A stretch of DNA of 64,000 nucleotides from Odoribacter sp. (lineage in GTDB: Bacteria > Bacteroidota > Bacteroidia > Bacteroidales > Muribaculaceae). The notes under the pieces were generated by a model that was given only the letters and a program-made list of their open reading frames with translations, had not been told where the DNA came from and ran no database searches. Position numbers and translations under genes: made by a program. Shown piece after piece: positions 29,801-37,521 of the stretch (positions are counted from its first letter, which is position 1; every line of letters starts with the position of its first letter). The DNA lies in contig JAMPHZ010000005.1 in assembly GCA_023663145.1 (NCBI GenBank), positions 1 to 64,000 of the forward strand. Reading direction: 5' to 3'.

Positions 29801-30538
29801 AAAGGTGTAAATGGTGACCGTGAGATGGCTTATTCGCTTTATCTTGCCGGATTTGATGTCAAAGATGTGCATCTGAGCGATCTGATGAGCGGTCGTGAGA
29901 CGCTTGAGGATATTAACCTGATAGTGTTCTGCGGAGGCTTCTCAAATAGTGATGTGCTTGGCTCGGCAAAAGGATGGGCGGCCGGTTTTAAATGGAATGA
30001 AAAGGCCCGGGAGGCGCTTGATAATTATTATAAGCGTCCCGATACGCTTAGCCTTGGCATATGTAACGGTTGCCAGCTTATGATAGCCTTAGGTCTTATC
30101 AAGAGTCCGGTAGATGGCAAAGCAATTAAGATGGAACATAATTTATCACATAAATTCGAATCCGCATTCCTTGGCCTTACCATTCCGCGCAACAATTCTG
30201 TTATGTTGAAGACTCTTGCCGGCATGAAACTTGGCATATGGGTCGCTCATGGTGAAGGCCGGTTTGTGCTGCCTGGTGCATTGAACCAATATAATATTGC
30301 TGCACGGTATTCATATAAATCATATCCCGGAAATCCTAACGGCTCAGCCGGAGCGGTTGCTGCCGTGTGCTCAGATGACGGTCGGCATCTTGCCATGATG
30401 CCACATCTTGAGCGTGCTATATTCCCATGGCAATGCGGCTTCTATCCACGTAATCGCCGTAATGCTGATGTGACACCGTGGTTTGATGCTTTTGTGAATG
30501 CGCGCCTTTGGATTGAGAATATCAAGAAAGATAAATAG
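26819..30538 (+). CDS. purL: Phosphoribosylformylglycinamidine synthase, fused large form
   Basis: Converts FGAR, ATP and glutamine to FGAM in purine synthesis. 1239 aa in the single-chain layout: N-terminal PurS-like part, linker, two AIR-synthase-related halves (EAFTEVEG-type region reads SQVNSEHCRHKIFN; ATP site AETHNFPTTVEPFNGAATGTGG), and a C-terminal class I glutaminase with Cys1082 (GICNGCQL), His1196 and Glu1198 (MMPHLER). The ATG at 26819 is used rather than the TTG at 26798. Stands alone with its own promoter and hairpin terminator. Confidence 0.97.
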   Translation: MITFFKQKNHTVYLVQSQGQLSPDAICRLSWLLDGARPLSARAVKGRFVGPRKEMITPWSTNAVEISQNMGLGGIERIEEFTRVEGDDAPQFDPMLQRVYEGLSAADFTSSSSPAPVVHIEDIEAYNESEGLALSHDEIKYLKDLSAKLGRPLTDSEVFGFSQVNSEHCRHKIFNGTFVIDGKEMPQSLFKLIKKTSAENPNGLVSAYKDNVAFVKGPRINQFYPQNPDRPDYFTERRIDTVISLKAETHNFPTTVEPFNGAATGTGGEIRDRLGGGRASLPLAGTAVYMTSYPRLSPEKKWELMFNPRVWLYQTPAEILIKASNGASDFGNKFGQPLICGSVLTFEHSEHGIDYGYDKVIMLAGGVGYADRKDAIKGTPSPGQKVVVSGGDNYRIGMGGGAVSSVNTGSYANSIELNAVQRANPEMQKRVSNVIRALAESPSNPIVSIHDHGAGGHLNALSELVEATGGHIDIDALPVGDPTLSDKEIVGNESQERMGFVINAKDIPLVERIAQRERAPMYVVGETTDDHRFIFSHKGGEHPIDLEMSDMFGNSPKTIMTDSTIDREFTPACVESAKISEYINDVLSLEAVGCKDWLTNKVDRSVTGRIARQQCQGELQLPLSDCGVVALDYRGRSGIATSIGHAPQVAVADSQAGSVLAIAESLTNIAGARLKDGLKSVSLSANWMWPCRNEGFDASLYKAVQACSDFACSLGINIPTGKDSLSMTQKYSNGTKVLAPGTVIISAAGEVTDVRRTVSPVLSNTVNSTLYYIDFSSDKLKLGGSALYQTMGRVGSDVPTVKDSSRFRTAFDAVQQLVKGRKLLAIHDVSAGGLVTTLLEMTFSNTKGGLKFYTDGFQAYGEQDLVKILFAENPAIVIQVADSAKESVETILDSCGAKYFPVACPSAERVLQITHGDEELWLNIDVLRDVWYSPSFSLDRLQSGEECAAARFNNYKHQPVRYLIPAGFDGSLSSRGLTAERSSASGIKAAIIREKGVNGDREMAYSLYLAGFDVKDVHLSDLMSGRETLEDINLIVFCGGFSNSDVLGSAKGWAAGFKWNEKAREALDNYYKRPDTLSLGICNGCQLMIALGLIKSPVDGKAIKMEHNLSHKFESAFLGLTIPRNNSVMLKTLAGMKLGIWVAHGEGRFVLPGALNQYNIAARYSYKSYPGNPNGSAGAVAAVCSDDGRHLAMMPHLERAIFPWQCGFYPRNRRNADVTPWFDAFVNARLWIENIKKDK

Positions 30539-30734
30539 ACCGGCTGTGGCACCAGCCACGTGACGAGTTTCTAACATTAATCGTGACCATGCCCGCCTTT
30601 AATGGGGCATGGTCGCGTAATTTTTCAACGAGAGAGCAAAAGTCGGATATACCGTTGCCCGAAAAATTGAAAACTTCCACACCGCGGAGATATGCGGTGG
30701 CAAAAAGATTGTCGGATGGAGAGATTTGTCCCAT
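30522..30734 (-). CDS. Small hypothetical protein antisense to the purL 3' region
   Basis: 70 aa (MGQISPSDNLFATAYLRGVE..., ending in an RNSSRGWCHSRSIYL segment). I believe similar 60-70-aa proteins exist in other Bacteroidales but cannot name a family. Support: ATG start, TAACTTTG box on the minus strand at 30762-30769 giving a ~20-base leader, and protein-like composition. Its last 17 bases overlap the purL end, and the probable purL terminator hairpin lies inside it. Confidence 0.5.
   Translation of the reverse strand: MGQISPSDNLFATAYLRGVEVFNFSGNGISDFCSLVEKLRDHAPLKAGMVTINVRNSSRGWCHSRSIYLS
30585..30624 (+). terminator. Probable purL terminator
   Basis: Perfect 10-bp stem (30585-30594 with 30605-30614) with a 10-base loop, about 46 bases after the purL stop, with five T at 30620-30624. 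Confidence 0.6.
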
Positions 30735-30761
30735 ATTCTTGATTATTTATTGTTTATGTGG

Positions 30762-30769
30762 CAAAGTTA
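30762..30769 (-). promoter_or_regulatory. -7 element of the small antisense gene
   Basis: TAACTTTG on the minus strand, 28 bases before the ATG at 30734; no clear TTG at -33. Confidence 0.45.
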
Positions 30770-30820
30770 AATCAGGGTGTGTGTATGTAATGTGTACACC
30801 TGTTTTAATAAATGTAAAAT

Positions 30821-30851
30821 TTGCATAGGTGCTAAATATTTCCTAATTTTG
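30821..30851 (+). promoter_or_regulatory. panC promoter
   Basis: TTG (30821-30823), 20-base spacer, TAATTTTG (30844-30851); short leader to the ATG at 30875. Confidence 0.7.
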
Positions 30852-30874
30852 CAGGCGATTTTATAACATTGAAG

Positions 30875-31723
30875 ATGGAAATCATTTCAACAGTGGCCGG
30901 GCTGCGTGCAGCCGTGGCTAAAGCAAAACAAGAAGGGAAGATCATAGGCTTAGTGCCCACTATGGGTGCGCTTCATGCAGGCCATCTTTCTCTCGTAGAG
31001 CGTGCACGTCACGATTGTGACTTTGTGGTAGTGAGCGTTTTCGTCAATCCAACTCAATTTAACAATGCCAATGATCTTGCCACATATCCGCGCACTGTAG
31101 ATGCAGATTGTGAGCTGCTGAGCGGGGCGGGTGTTGATGTGGCATTCGTTCCAACCGTTGAGGAGATATATCCTGAACCAGATACACGTGTTTTCGATCT
31201 CGGTCAAGTAGCCGAAGTAATGGAAGGTGCGATGCGCCCCGGTCATTTCAATGGTGTGGCTCAGGTTGTGAGCAAGTTGTTTGACTATGCTTCCCCTGAT
31301 AAAGCTTATTTTGGAGAAAAAGACTTTCAGCAGATAGCTGTGATACGCGCGATGGTGTCACAACTTGGTCTTGATCTTGATATCGTGGCATGTCCGATAG
31401 AGCGCGAGGCAGACGGATTAGCTCTCAGTTCTCGAAATGTGCGTCTAAGCCCCGCCCAACGTGCTGTCGCTCCTCAGATTCATGAAATACTCGCTTCAAA
31501 TGCTGATCTTGCAGCTGAAGGTATCACTGATGTGGAATCACTTCGCGAAATGGTGGTTACAGAGATTAATGCTGTGGAAGGTATGAAGATCGAGTATTAT
31601 GAAATCGTAGATCCTATTACACTTCAACCTGCGGCCGAGATAAGCGGTGCAGTAGGTTGTGTGACCGTGTGGATGGGTGATGTGCGTCTTATTGACAATG
31701 TTAAATATCCGATTATCAAATAA
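30875..31723 (+). CDS. panC: Pantothenate synthetase
   Basis: Joins pantoate and beta-alanine with ATP. 282 aa from the ATG at 30875 (a TTG at 30869 is in frame but less likely). Signature residues: [14 protein letters not shown] (HIGH-like nucleotide-binding site), VFVNPTQFN (substrate binding), FGEKDFQQ, and the late LSSRNVRLS (KMSKS equivalent). Followed after two bases by panD, which provides beta-alanine, so both steps are co-produced. Confidence 0.97.
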   Translation: MEIISTVAGLRAAVAKAKQEGKIIGLVPTMGALHAGHLSLVERARHDCDFVVVSVFVNPTQFNNANDLATYPRTVDADCELLSGAGVDVAFVPTVEEIYPEPDTRVFDLGQVAEVMEGAMRPGHFNGVAQVVSKLFDYASPDKAYFGEKDFQQIAVIRAMVSQLGLDLDIVACPIEREADGLALSSRNVRLSPAQRAVAPQIHEILASNADLAAEGITDVESLREMVVTEINAVEGMKIEYYEIVDPITLQPAAEISGAVGCVTVWMGDVRLIDNVKYPIIK

Positions 31724-31725
31724 TA

Positions 31726-32079
31726 ATGATGAACGTTGAAGTTCTGAAGTCAAAAATACACCGTGTTACCGTCACGGAAGCACGACTTGATTATATAGGT
31801 AGTATCACGATTGATCAGGATTTGCTTGATGCGGCTAATATTCTGGTTGGAGAACGTGTTTATATTGTAAATAACAACAATGGCGCGCGTCTTGACACAT
31901 ATACCATCGCCGGAGAGCGGGGAAGTGGTGTCGTATGCCTCAACGGAGCCGCTGCGCGGTTAGTTCAACCCGGTGATATTGTAATTATAATGGCATATGC
32001 CTCGATGCCTGTAGAGGAGGCTCGCTCGTTTACACCAAGTGTGATATTCCCGGACACGGCAACCAATCGCCTTGTCTGA
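31726..32079 (+). CDS. panD: Aspartate 1-decarboxylase (pyruvoyl type)
   Basis: Makes beta-alanine for pantothenate. 117 aa, or 116 if the second ATG (31729) is used; the latter puts the self-cleavage site at Gly24-Ser25 (DYIGSITID), exactly as in E. coli PanD, where Ser25 becomes the pyruvoyl group. Other hallmarks: [10 protein letters not shown] start and [16 protein letters not shown]. Confidence 0.96.
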   Translation: MMNVEVLKSKIHRVTVTEARLDYIGSITIDQDLLDAANILVGERVYIVNNNNGARLDTYTIAGERGSGVVCLNGAAARLVQPGDIVIIMAYASMPVEEARSFTPSVIFPDTATNRLV

Positions 32080-32130
32080 TTTCCATACGCTTCTTACTTT
32101 TTTGTATAATCAAAACCATCAATAAATAAT

Positions 32131-33474
32131 ATGTTTGAAAAACTAAGCGACAGACTTGAACGCAGTTTCAAAATATTGAAAGGCCAAGGTAAAATTACCG
32201 AAATCAATGTGGCTGAAACGTTGAAAGACGTGCGCAGGGCACTCATTGAGGCTGACGTCAACTATAAGGTTGCAAAGAATTTTACAGATACTGTAAAAAC
32301 CAAAGCCCTGGGGCAGAATGTGCTCACAGCTATCAAGCCTGGAGAGTTGATGGTTAAGATTGTACATGACGAGCTCACCTCGCTTATGGGTGGGGATGCC
32401 GTACAGTTAAACATCAAGGAACGGCCTGCCATAATACTTATGTCGGGTCTTCAAGGATCCGGTAAAACAACATTCTCAGGTAAGCTTGCAAAAAAGCTCA
32501 AGAGCGAGAAAGGTATGCGGCCTCTGCTTGTGGCATGTGACGTTTATCGTCCTGCGGCCATTGACCAATTGAAAGTATTAGGCGATTCTATTGATGTTCC
32601 GGTCTTCACTATAGAAGGTTCCAAGGAGCCTGTTGACATTGCAAAGAAGGCTATAGAATTTGCCCGTACGAACCATAATGACCTCATAATTATCGATACT
32701 GCCGGTCGTCTTGCGGTGGATGAGCAGATGATGGATGAAATTGAGGCAATAAAGAAGGCCGTTAAGCCCACAGAGACCCTCTTTGTGGTTGACTCAATGA
32801 CAGGTCAGGATGCGGTTAATACTGCACGTACTTTTAATGAACGCCTTGACTTTGACGGCGTGGTCCTCACCAAGCTTGATGGTGATACCCGCGGTGGCGC
32901 AGCCTTGTCAATACGCACCGTAGTTACCAAGCCTATAAAATTCATTGGTACAGGTGAGACGCTTGATGGTATTGATATATTCTATCCTAAGCGTATGGCC
33001 GATCGTATCCTTGGCATGGGTGATATCGTATCGTTGGTTGAGAAGGCTCAGCAGCAATTCGATGAGAAGGAAGCTGAGGAAATTGCCCGTAAGCTGCGGA
33101 AAAATCAGTATACATTCAACGATTTTTACAAGCAGATACAGCAGATCAAGAAGATGGGTAATATCAAGGATCTTGCCGGAATGATACCCGGACTTGGCAA
33201 AGCTATCAAGGATATTGATATAGATAACAGCGCTTTCAATGGGATTGAGGCCATAATCAACTCTATGACCCCATATGAGCGTGAGCATCCAGAAGTTATC
33301 AAGGGTACACGTGTAAAACGTATAGCCGGCGGATCAGGTACAAACATTCAGGATGTCAACCGTTTGCTCAAGCAGTTTGAACAGACGCGCCAAATGATGC
33401 GCAAGGTGGGGTCAATGAAGAATCCCATGGGCATGATGCGCGGTATGAAAGGAATGCGTAACCCTAAAATGTAA
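32131..33474 (+). CDS. ffh: Signal recognition particle protein Ffh
   Basis: SRP54 GTPase delivering nascent membrane proteins to FtsY. 447 aa: N domain (1-~90), G domain with P-loop GLQGSGKTTFSGKLA, ACDVYRPAAIDQL, DTAGRL and TKLDGD, then the Met-rich M domain ending in a GMMRGMKGMRNP-type tail that binds 4.5S RNA and signal peptides. Located between panD and folD; no exact -7 box in the 51-base gap. Confidence 0.97.
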   Translation: MFEKLSDRLERSFKILKGQGKITEINVAETLKDVRRALIEADVNYKVAKNFTDTVKTKALGQNVLTAIKPGELMVKIVHDELTSLMGGDAVQLNIKERPAIILMSGLQGSGKTTFSGKLAKKLKSEKGMRPLLVACDVYRPAAIDQLKVLGDSIDVPVFTIEGSKEPVDIAKKAIEFARTNHNDLIIIDTAGRLAVDEQMMDEIEAIKKAVKPTETLFVVDSMTGQDAVNTARTFNERLDFDGVVLTKLDGDTRGGAALSIRTVVTKPIKFIGTGETLDGIDIFYPKRMADRILGMGDIVSLVEKAQQQFDEKEAEEIARKLRKNQYTFNDFYKQIQQIKKMGNIKDLAGMIPGLGKAIKDIDIDNSAFNGIEAIINSMTPYEREHPEVIKGTRVKRIAGGSGTNIQDVNRLLKQFEQTRQMMRKVGSMKNPMGMMRGMKGMRNPKM

Positions 33475-33480
33475 TGAAAG

Positions 33481-34344
33481 ATGCAACTCATTGACGGAAA
33501 AGCGACAGCGACGGCGATTAAACAGGAAATAGCTGATGCGGTAAATGATATACTGCGGCAGGGTAAACGAGCTCCACACCTTGTGGCAGTGCTTGTAGGG
33601 CACGATGGCGGCAGTGAGACATATGTGGCCAATAAAGTAAAAGCATGCGAGGCCTGTGGATTCCGCTCGACTGTAATCCGTCGTGATGATGATGTAACAG
33701 AAGATGAGTTGCTTGCGCTGATAGAGGTGCTCAATGATGATACAGATGTTGATGGTTTCATTGTGCAGTTGCCTCTGCCGCGGCATATTGATGAGCAGAA
33801 AATAATACGCGCTGTCGCTCCCGAAAAAGACGTTGATGGTTTTAATCCGGAAAATGTAGGCCGCATGAGTCTTGGCTTGCCATGTTATAAATCGGCTACG
33901 CCTGCCGGCATCGTGGAATTACTTAAGCGATATGAAATACCTACAAGAGGGCGGCATTGCGTAATAATCGGGAGGAGTAACATCGTTGGCAAACCGCTCG
34001 CGACCCTAATGATGCAAAAAGGTGTCGACGCTACAGTGACGGTATGTCACAGCGCCACTGCAAATCTTGCAGATATAACCCGCCAGGCCGATATTCTTGT
34101 TGCGGCTTTGGGCAAGCCAGCTTTTGTTACTGCTGACATGGTAAAGCCTGGTGCTACTGTGATTGATGTCGGCACAACCCGTGTGCCTGATGAAACCCGC
34201 AAGAGTGGTTTTCGGCTGAGTGGCGACGTAGACTTCGCTACGGTGGCTCCAAAGTGTTCGTTCATTACACCTGTGCCCGGAGGTGTGGGACCTATGACGA
34301 TAGCAATGCTGATGCTTAATACACTGCAGGCCTATCGCGGATGA
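33481..34344 (+). CDS. folD: Bifunctional methylenetetrahydrofolate dehydrogenase/cyclohydrolase
   Basis: Interconverts 5,10-methylene-THF and 10-formyl-THF (NADP). 287 aa. Catalytic-region motif [13 protein letters not shown] (Tyr and Lys of the active site), [12 protein letters not shown], the P.KDVDGFNP stretch, and the Rossmann motif [15 protein letters not shown]-terminal [14 protein letters not shown] is the second family signature. Six bases after ffh; overlaps the CapA-like gene by 4 (ATGA). Confidence 0.97.
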   Translation: MQLIDGKATATAIKQEIADAVNDILRQGKRAPHLVAVLVGHDGGSETYVANKVKACEACGFRSTVIRRDDDVTEDELLALIEVLNDDTDVDGFIVQLPLPRHIDEQKIIRAVAPEKDVDGFNPENVGRMSLGLPCYKSATPAGIVELLKRYEIPTRGRHCVIIGRSNIVGKPLATLMMQKGVDATVTVCHSATANLADITRQADILVAALGKPAFVTADMVKPGATVIDVGTTRVPDETRKSGFRLSGDVDFATVAPKCSFITPVPGGVGPMTIAMLMLNTLQAYRG

Positions 34345-35387
34345 CGTATTCATTCATTATTCCTGTTCTCTTCTCTTTATTTTCATTGCTTTTTGGCAAT
34401 GAACAGGCTGATGTAGTGTTTGCCGGAGATGCGATGATGCATCAGGCTCAGATTGATGCTGCCAGACGCTCTGACGGGATATACGATTATTCAGAATACT
34501 TTGAGTTCATAACTCCCTATGTTACAGCCTCAGATTATGCTGTGGTAAACCTTGAGACAGCCGTAAGTAAACCTCCCTATAGTGGTTATCCTTGTTTCAA
34601 TTCACCTGCTTCATATATCGATGCGCTACGTGATGCCGGTTTCGATTTATTTCTTACAGCCAATAATCATACACTTGACCGTCGTGACGCAGGTTTGCGT
34701 GCTACAATTGCTGCTCTTGATGACCGAGGTGTTGACCATATCGGCACGTATACTGACGAAGACGACCGTGCTGTCAGACTACCGTTTATAAAAAATATCA
34801 ATGGTATAAAGATCGGATTCCTTGATTACACATATGGGACAAACGGGATTGTTCCCGGAAAAGAAGTTATAGTAGATTATATAGACCGTAAAGTAATAGA
34901 GTCTGATGTAATCCGCACCAAGGCCGCCGGTGCTGATGTTATAGTTGTGTGTATGCATTGGGGCGACGAACATCGCATGTTGCCAAATATGGCCCAAAGG
35001 AGTCTTGCAGATTTTCTCAAAGGTCTTGATGTAGACGTAATAATAGGGGGGCATCCACATGTTGTGCAGCCGGCTGAACTAACTTTACGGGCTGACGGTC
35101 GCCCTCAGCTGTTGTATTATTCTTTGGGAAATTTCATATCCAATATGCGACAGATCAATTGCCGTGGAGGAATGCTATGTCGGGTAACGTTCACACGGGG
35201 TGACGATGGGACGGTCAGGGTGACCGATTCGTCGTACAGGCTTGTGTTTACAGAGCCGGCTGATAGCGAGCACAACTTCAGGTTACGTTGGGTTGATGAC
35301 TCGTCGCATCCCGGTGCAGCCACATTTTCAAAGAATGCACGCGAGATTCTTGATAAACATAATATTGATGTGACGGAGGATCGGTAA
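34341..35387 (+). CDS. CapA-family metallophosphatase-fold protein
   Basis: 348 aa. A short N-terminal hydrophobic segment ([16 protein letters not shown]) is probably a signal peptide. The calcineurin-like PGA_cap/CapA core shows [32 protein letters not shown] and GGHPHVVQP, the usual order of metal-site motifs. CapA proteins act in poly-gamma-glutamate capsule systems, but lone copies like this one, with no capB/capC beside it, have unknown roles in the envelope. Coupled to folD by an ATGA overlap. Confidence 0.87.
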   Translation: MTYSFIIPVLFSLFSLLFGNEQADVVFAGDAMMHQAQIDAARRSDGIYDYSEYFEFITPYVTASDYAVVNLETAVSKPPYSGYPCFNSPASYIDALRDAGFDLFLTANNHTLDRRDAGLRATIAALDDRGVDHIGTYTDEDDRAVRLPFIKNINGIKIGFLDYTYGTNGIVPGKEVIVDYIDRKVIESDVIRTKAAGADVIVVCMHWGDEHRMLPNMAQRSLADFLKGLDVDVIIGGHPHVVQPAELTLRADGRPQLLYYSLGNFISNMRQINCRGGMLCRVTFTRGDDGTVRVTDSSYRLVFTEPADSEHNFRLRWVDDSSHPGAATFSKNAREILDKHNIDVTEDR

Positions 35388-35472
35388 CGTAAATGAATTG
35401 GAGATAAATCCAACTAATACTTCTTAAATAAAATTTAGCATTAAAAATGGCTGCCCATTGCTGTTTTTTGCT

Positions 35473-35480
35473 TAACTTTG
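35473..35480 (+). promoter_or_regulatory. tpiA -7 element
   Basis: TAACTTTG 41 bases before the tpiA ATG; the -33 position lacks a clear TTG. Confidence 0.6.
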
Positions 35481-35520
35481 CACAATAATAGAAATATAAC
35501 ATAACTTTAATCATAAAGAA

Positions 35521-36276
35521 ATGAGAAAGAATATTGTAGCAGGTAACTGGAAAATGAACACCACACTTCCCGAAGGTGTGGCTCTTGCCAAAGAAGTAAA
35601 CGAAGCTCTTGCCGGCGAAAAGCCTAACTGCGACGTGATCATCTGCGTGCCGTTCACCCATCTTGCCTCTATCGCCGCTGTGATTGATCAGAACAAACTT
35701 GGTCTTGGCGCCGAGAACTGTGCCAACCACGCCAGCGGTGCCTATACCGGAGAGGTGTCAGCTCCTATGGTAGCATCAACCGGTGCGACTTATGTCATTC
35801 TTGGTCACTCGGAACGTCGTCAATATTATGGCGAGACATCTGAGATCCTGCGCGAAAAACTCGCTCTCGCTCTCGCTAATGGCCTGACTCCTATCTTCTG
35901 TATCGGTGAAGTTCTTGAAGAACGTGAAAACGGTACATATAATGAAGTTGTAAAGCGCCAGATAGAAGAAGCTCTTTTCGATCTCTCCGCTGAAGACTTC
36001 TCAAAGATTATTCTTGCCTACGAACCTGTATGGGCTATCGGTACCGGTAAAACCGCTACTGCTGATCAGGCTGAAGATATGCATGCCCATATCCGCGCTA
36101 CAATCGCTGCAAAATATGGCAACGATATAGCCGATAACTGTTCGATCCTTTACGGTGGCTCATGCAAGCCTTCAAATGCAGCTGAGCTTTTCGCCAAGCC
36201 CGATGTTGACGGAGGTCTCATAGGTGGCGCCTCTCTCAAATGTGCTGACTTCATGGGTATCGTAAAAGCCTTTTGA
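35521..36276 (+). CDS. tpiA: Triosephosphate isomerase
   Basis: Glycolytic interconversion of DHAP and glyceraldehyde-3-phosphate. 251 aa TIM barrel with all catalytic residues: Lys11 (GNWKMN), His96 (ILGHSERR), Glu168 ([11 protein letters not shown]), plus phosphate-binding YGGSCKP. Own promoter and a strong hairpin 16 bases downstream. Confidence 0.98.
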   Translation: MRKNIVAGNWKMNTTLPEGVALAKEVNEALAGEKPNCDVIICVPFTHLASIAAVIDQNKLGLGAENCANHASGAYTGEVSAPMVASTGATYVILGHSERRQYYGETSEILREKLALALANGLTPIFCIGEVLEERENGTYNEVVKRQIEEALFDLSAEDFSKIILAYEPVWAIGTGKTATADQAEDMHAHIRATIAAKYGNDIADNCSILYGGSCKPSNAAELFAKPDVDGGLIGGASLKCADFMGIVKAF

Positions 36277-36292
36277 TTTATAACTCTTTCAC

Positions 36293-36331
36293 GGATGCAA
36301 CCACCTGCGAGTAACCGGTGGTTGCATCCTT
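36293..36331 (+). terminator. Hairpin after tpiA
   Basis: Perfect 13-bp stem (36293-36305 with 36317-36329), 11-base loop. Only a few T follow, so it may be a partial terminator between tpiA and the SPOR gene. Confidence 0.65.
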
Positions 36332-36346
36332 ATAATTCGACAATAT

Positions 36347-36850
36347 ATGAAACGCCGACTATTTGCCATTGCCCTGGTGGCTGCTATGTGTTCAGGATAT
36401 GTGTCTGCAGCAGATGAATCTTCAGAGACATCAGTTGCCGGTGTAGGCATTATCGGTATTATAGAAGCTCCCGGTAATATAGCCATTGTTTATCCTCCGG
36501 CCTTGCTCAGGCGCTTGCAGGCTCCGGTACAGGAAGAAACGGAGGAACCTACTCATGCAGCAGCCACTACTATTCAGTCGGCAACTAAAGTCGGATATCG
36601 GATTCAGGTTTTCGATGACAATAATCCTTCATCAGCTAAGCATGATGCACAGGTGCGTAGTCAACAGATGCAGGCCAGATTCCCGGAGTGGCGTACATAT
36701 ATTCAGTTCAACTCGCCCTATTGGCGTGTTAAAGTAGGCGACTTCAAGACCCGTTCTGAGGCAGAGGCCGCTATGTCATCGATCCGGAGCGCTTTCCCCG
36801 CTATAAGTCCATCGTTGCGGGTAGTGCGTGACCGCATCAACCATCAATAA
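36347..36850 (+). CDS. Exported SPOR-domain protein
   Basis: 167 aa with a signal peptide (MKRRLFAIALVAAMCSGYVSA). The C-terminal ~75 residues (VGYRIQVFDDNN ... YWRVKVGDFKTRSEAEAAM..I) fit a SPOR domain, which binds denuded glycan strands of septal peptidoglycan. The linker between is acidic. Fourteen bases before folE; the two are probably in one transcript. The exact role (cell division or envelope) is not shown. Confidence 0.85.
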   Translation: MKRRLFAIALVAAMCSGYVSAADESSETSVAGVGIIGIIEAPGNIAIVYPPALLRRLQAPVQEETEEPTHAAATTIQSATKVGYRIQVFDDNNPSSAKHDAQVRSQQMQARFPEWRTYIQFNSPYWRVKVGDFKTRSEAEAAMSSIRSAFPAISPSLRVVRDRINHQ

Positions 36851-36864
36851 GCCGCATAAAGGAA

Positions 36865-37443
36865 ATGGAAATATCTAAACTGTCAGATGAACAGAGAATT
36901 GCCATGATTGCTGACCACATGAAGGAGATTATACTCCTCATGGGTGAGGATATTAATCGCGAGGGACTTAAAAAGACCCCGTTGCGATCGGCAAAAGCTC
37001 TTTATTATCTTACTTCAGGCTATCGCACGGATGCAGCCGATGTAATAGAGTCGGCACTTTTCGAACACGAGGGATCGCGGGTAGTGATAGTAAAAGATAT
37101 AGAGTTCTATTCAATGTGTGAGCATCATGTTTTGCCATTCTTCGGTACTATTTCCATAGCATATATTCCTGACGGAAAAATTGTAGGGCTTAGTAAGTTG
37201 GCGCGCGTTGTCAATATCTGCGCCCGCAAGTTGCAAGTGCAGGAACGTCTTACCGGAGACATCTGTGCGTTGGTAAAAGAAAAATTAAATGCCAAAGGAG
37301 TAATTGTGACTTGCCGTGCGCAACACCTGTGCATGAAGATGCGTGGTGTGGAGAAACAGAATTCATCAACGCTTACTGTAGATTATAACGGCATGTTTGC
37401 CGAAAATGAAAACCTGCGCAGGGAAGTTCTGCAACAGCTCTGA
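36865..37443 (+). CDS. folE: GTP cyclohydrolase I
   Basis: First step of tetrahydrofolate/pterin synthesis. 192 aa; zinc ligands in FYSMCEHHVLPFFG (Cys, His) and RAQHLCMKMRGV (Cys), and the substrate-binding Q/RLTGDI segment (VQERLTGDI). Normal length for the homodecameric FolE1 class. Lies between the SPOR gene and the RelA-like gene. Confidence 0.97.
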   Translation: MEISKLSDEQRIAMIADHMKEIILLMGEDINREGLKKTPLRSAKALYYLTSGYRTDAADVIESALFEHEGSRVVIVKDIEFYSMCEHHVLPFFGTISIAYIPDGKIVGLSKLARVVNICARKLQVQERLTGDICALVKEKLNAKGVIVTCRAQHLCMKMRGVEKQNSSTLTVDYNGMFAENENLRREVLQQL

Positions 37444-37521
37444 TATAAAAAAAGAGATGGATCTATTGCGGGAATCACAGCTTATACTTATCTTTGCCGT
37501 GAATCCAATGCAGTGTACATC

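Noticed and set aside
30583..30828. 81-codon plus-strand frame downstream of purL
   Set aside because: Overlaps the purL terminator hairpin and the better supported minus-strand gene; no promoter.
33348..33866. 172-codon minus-strand frame across ffh and folD
   Set aside because: Spans two certain plus-strand genes and is low-complexity in parts.
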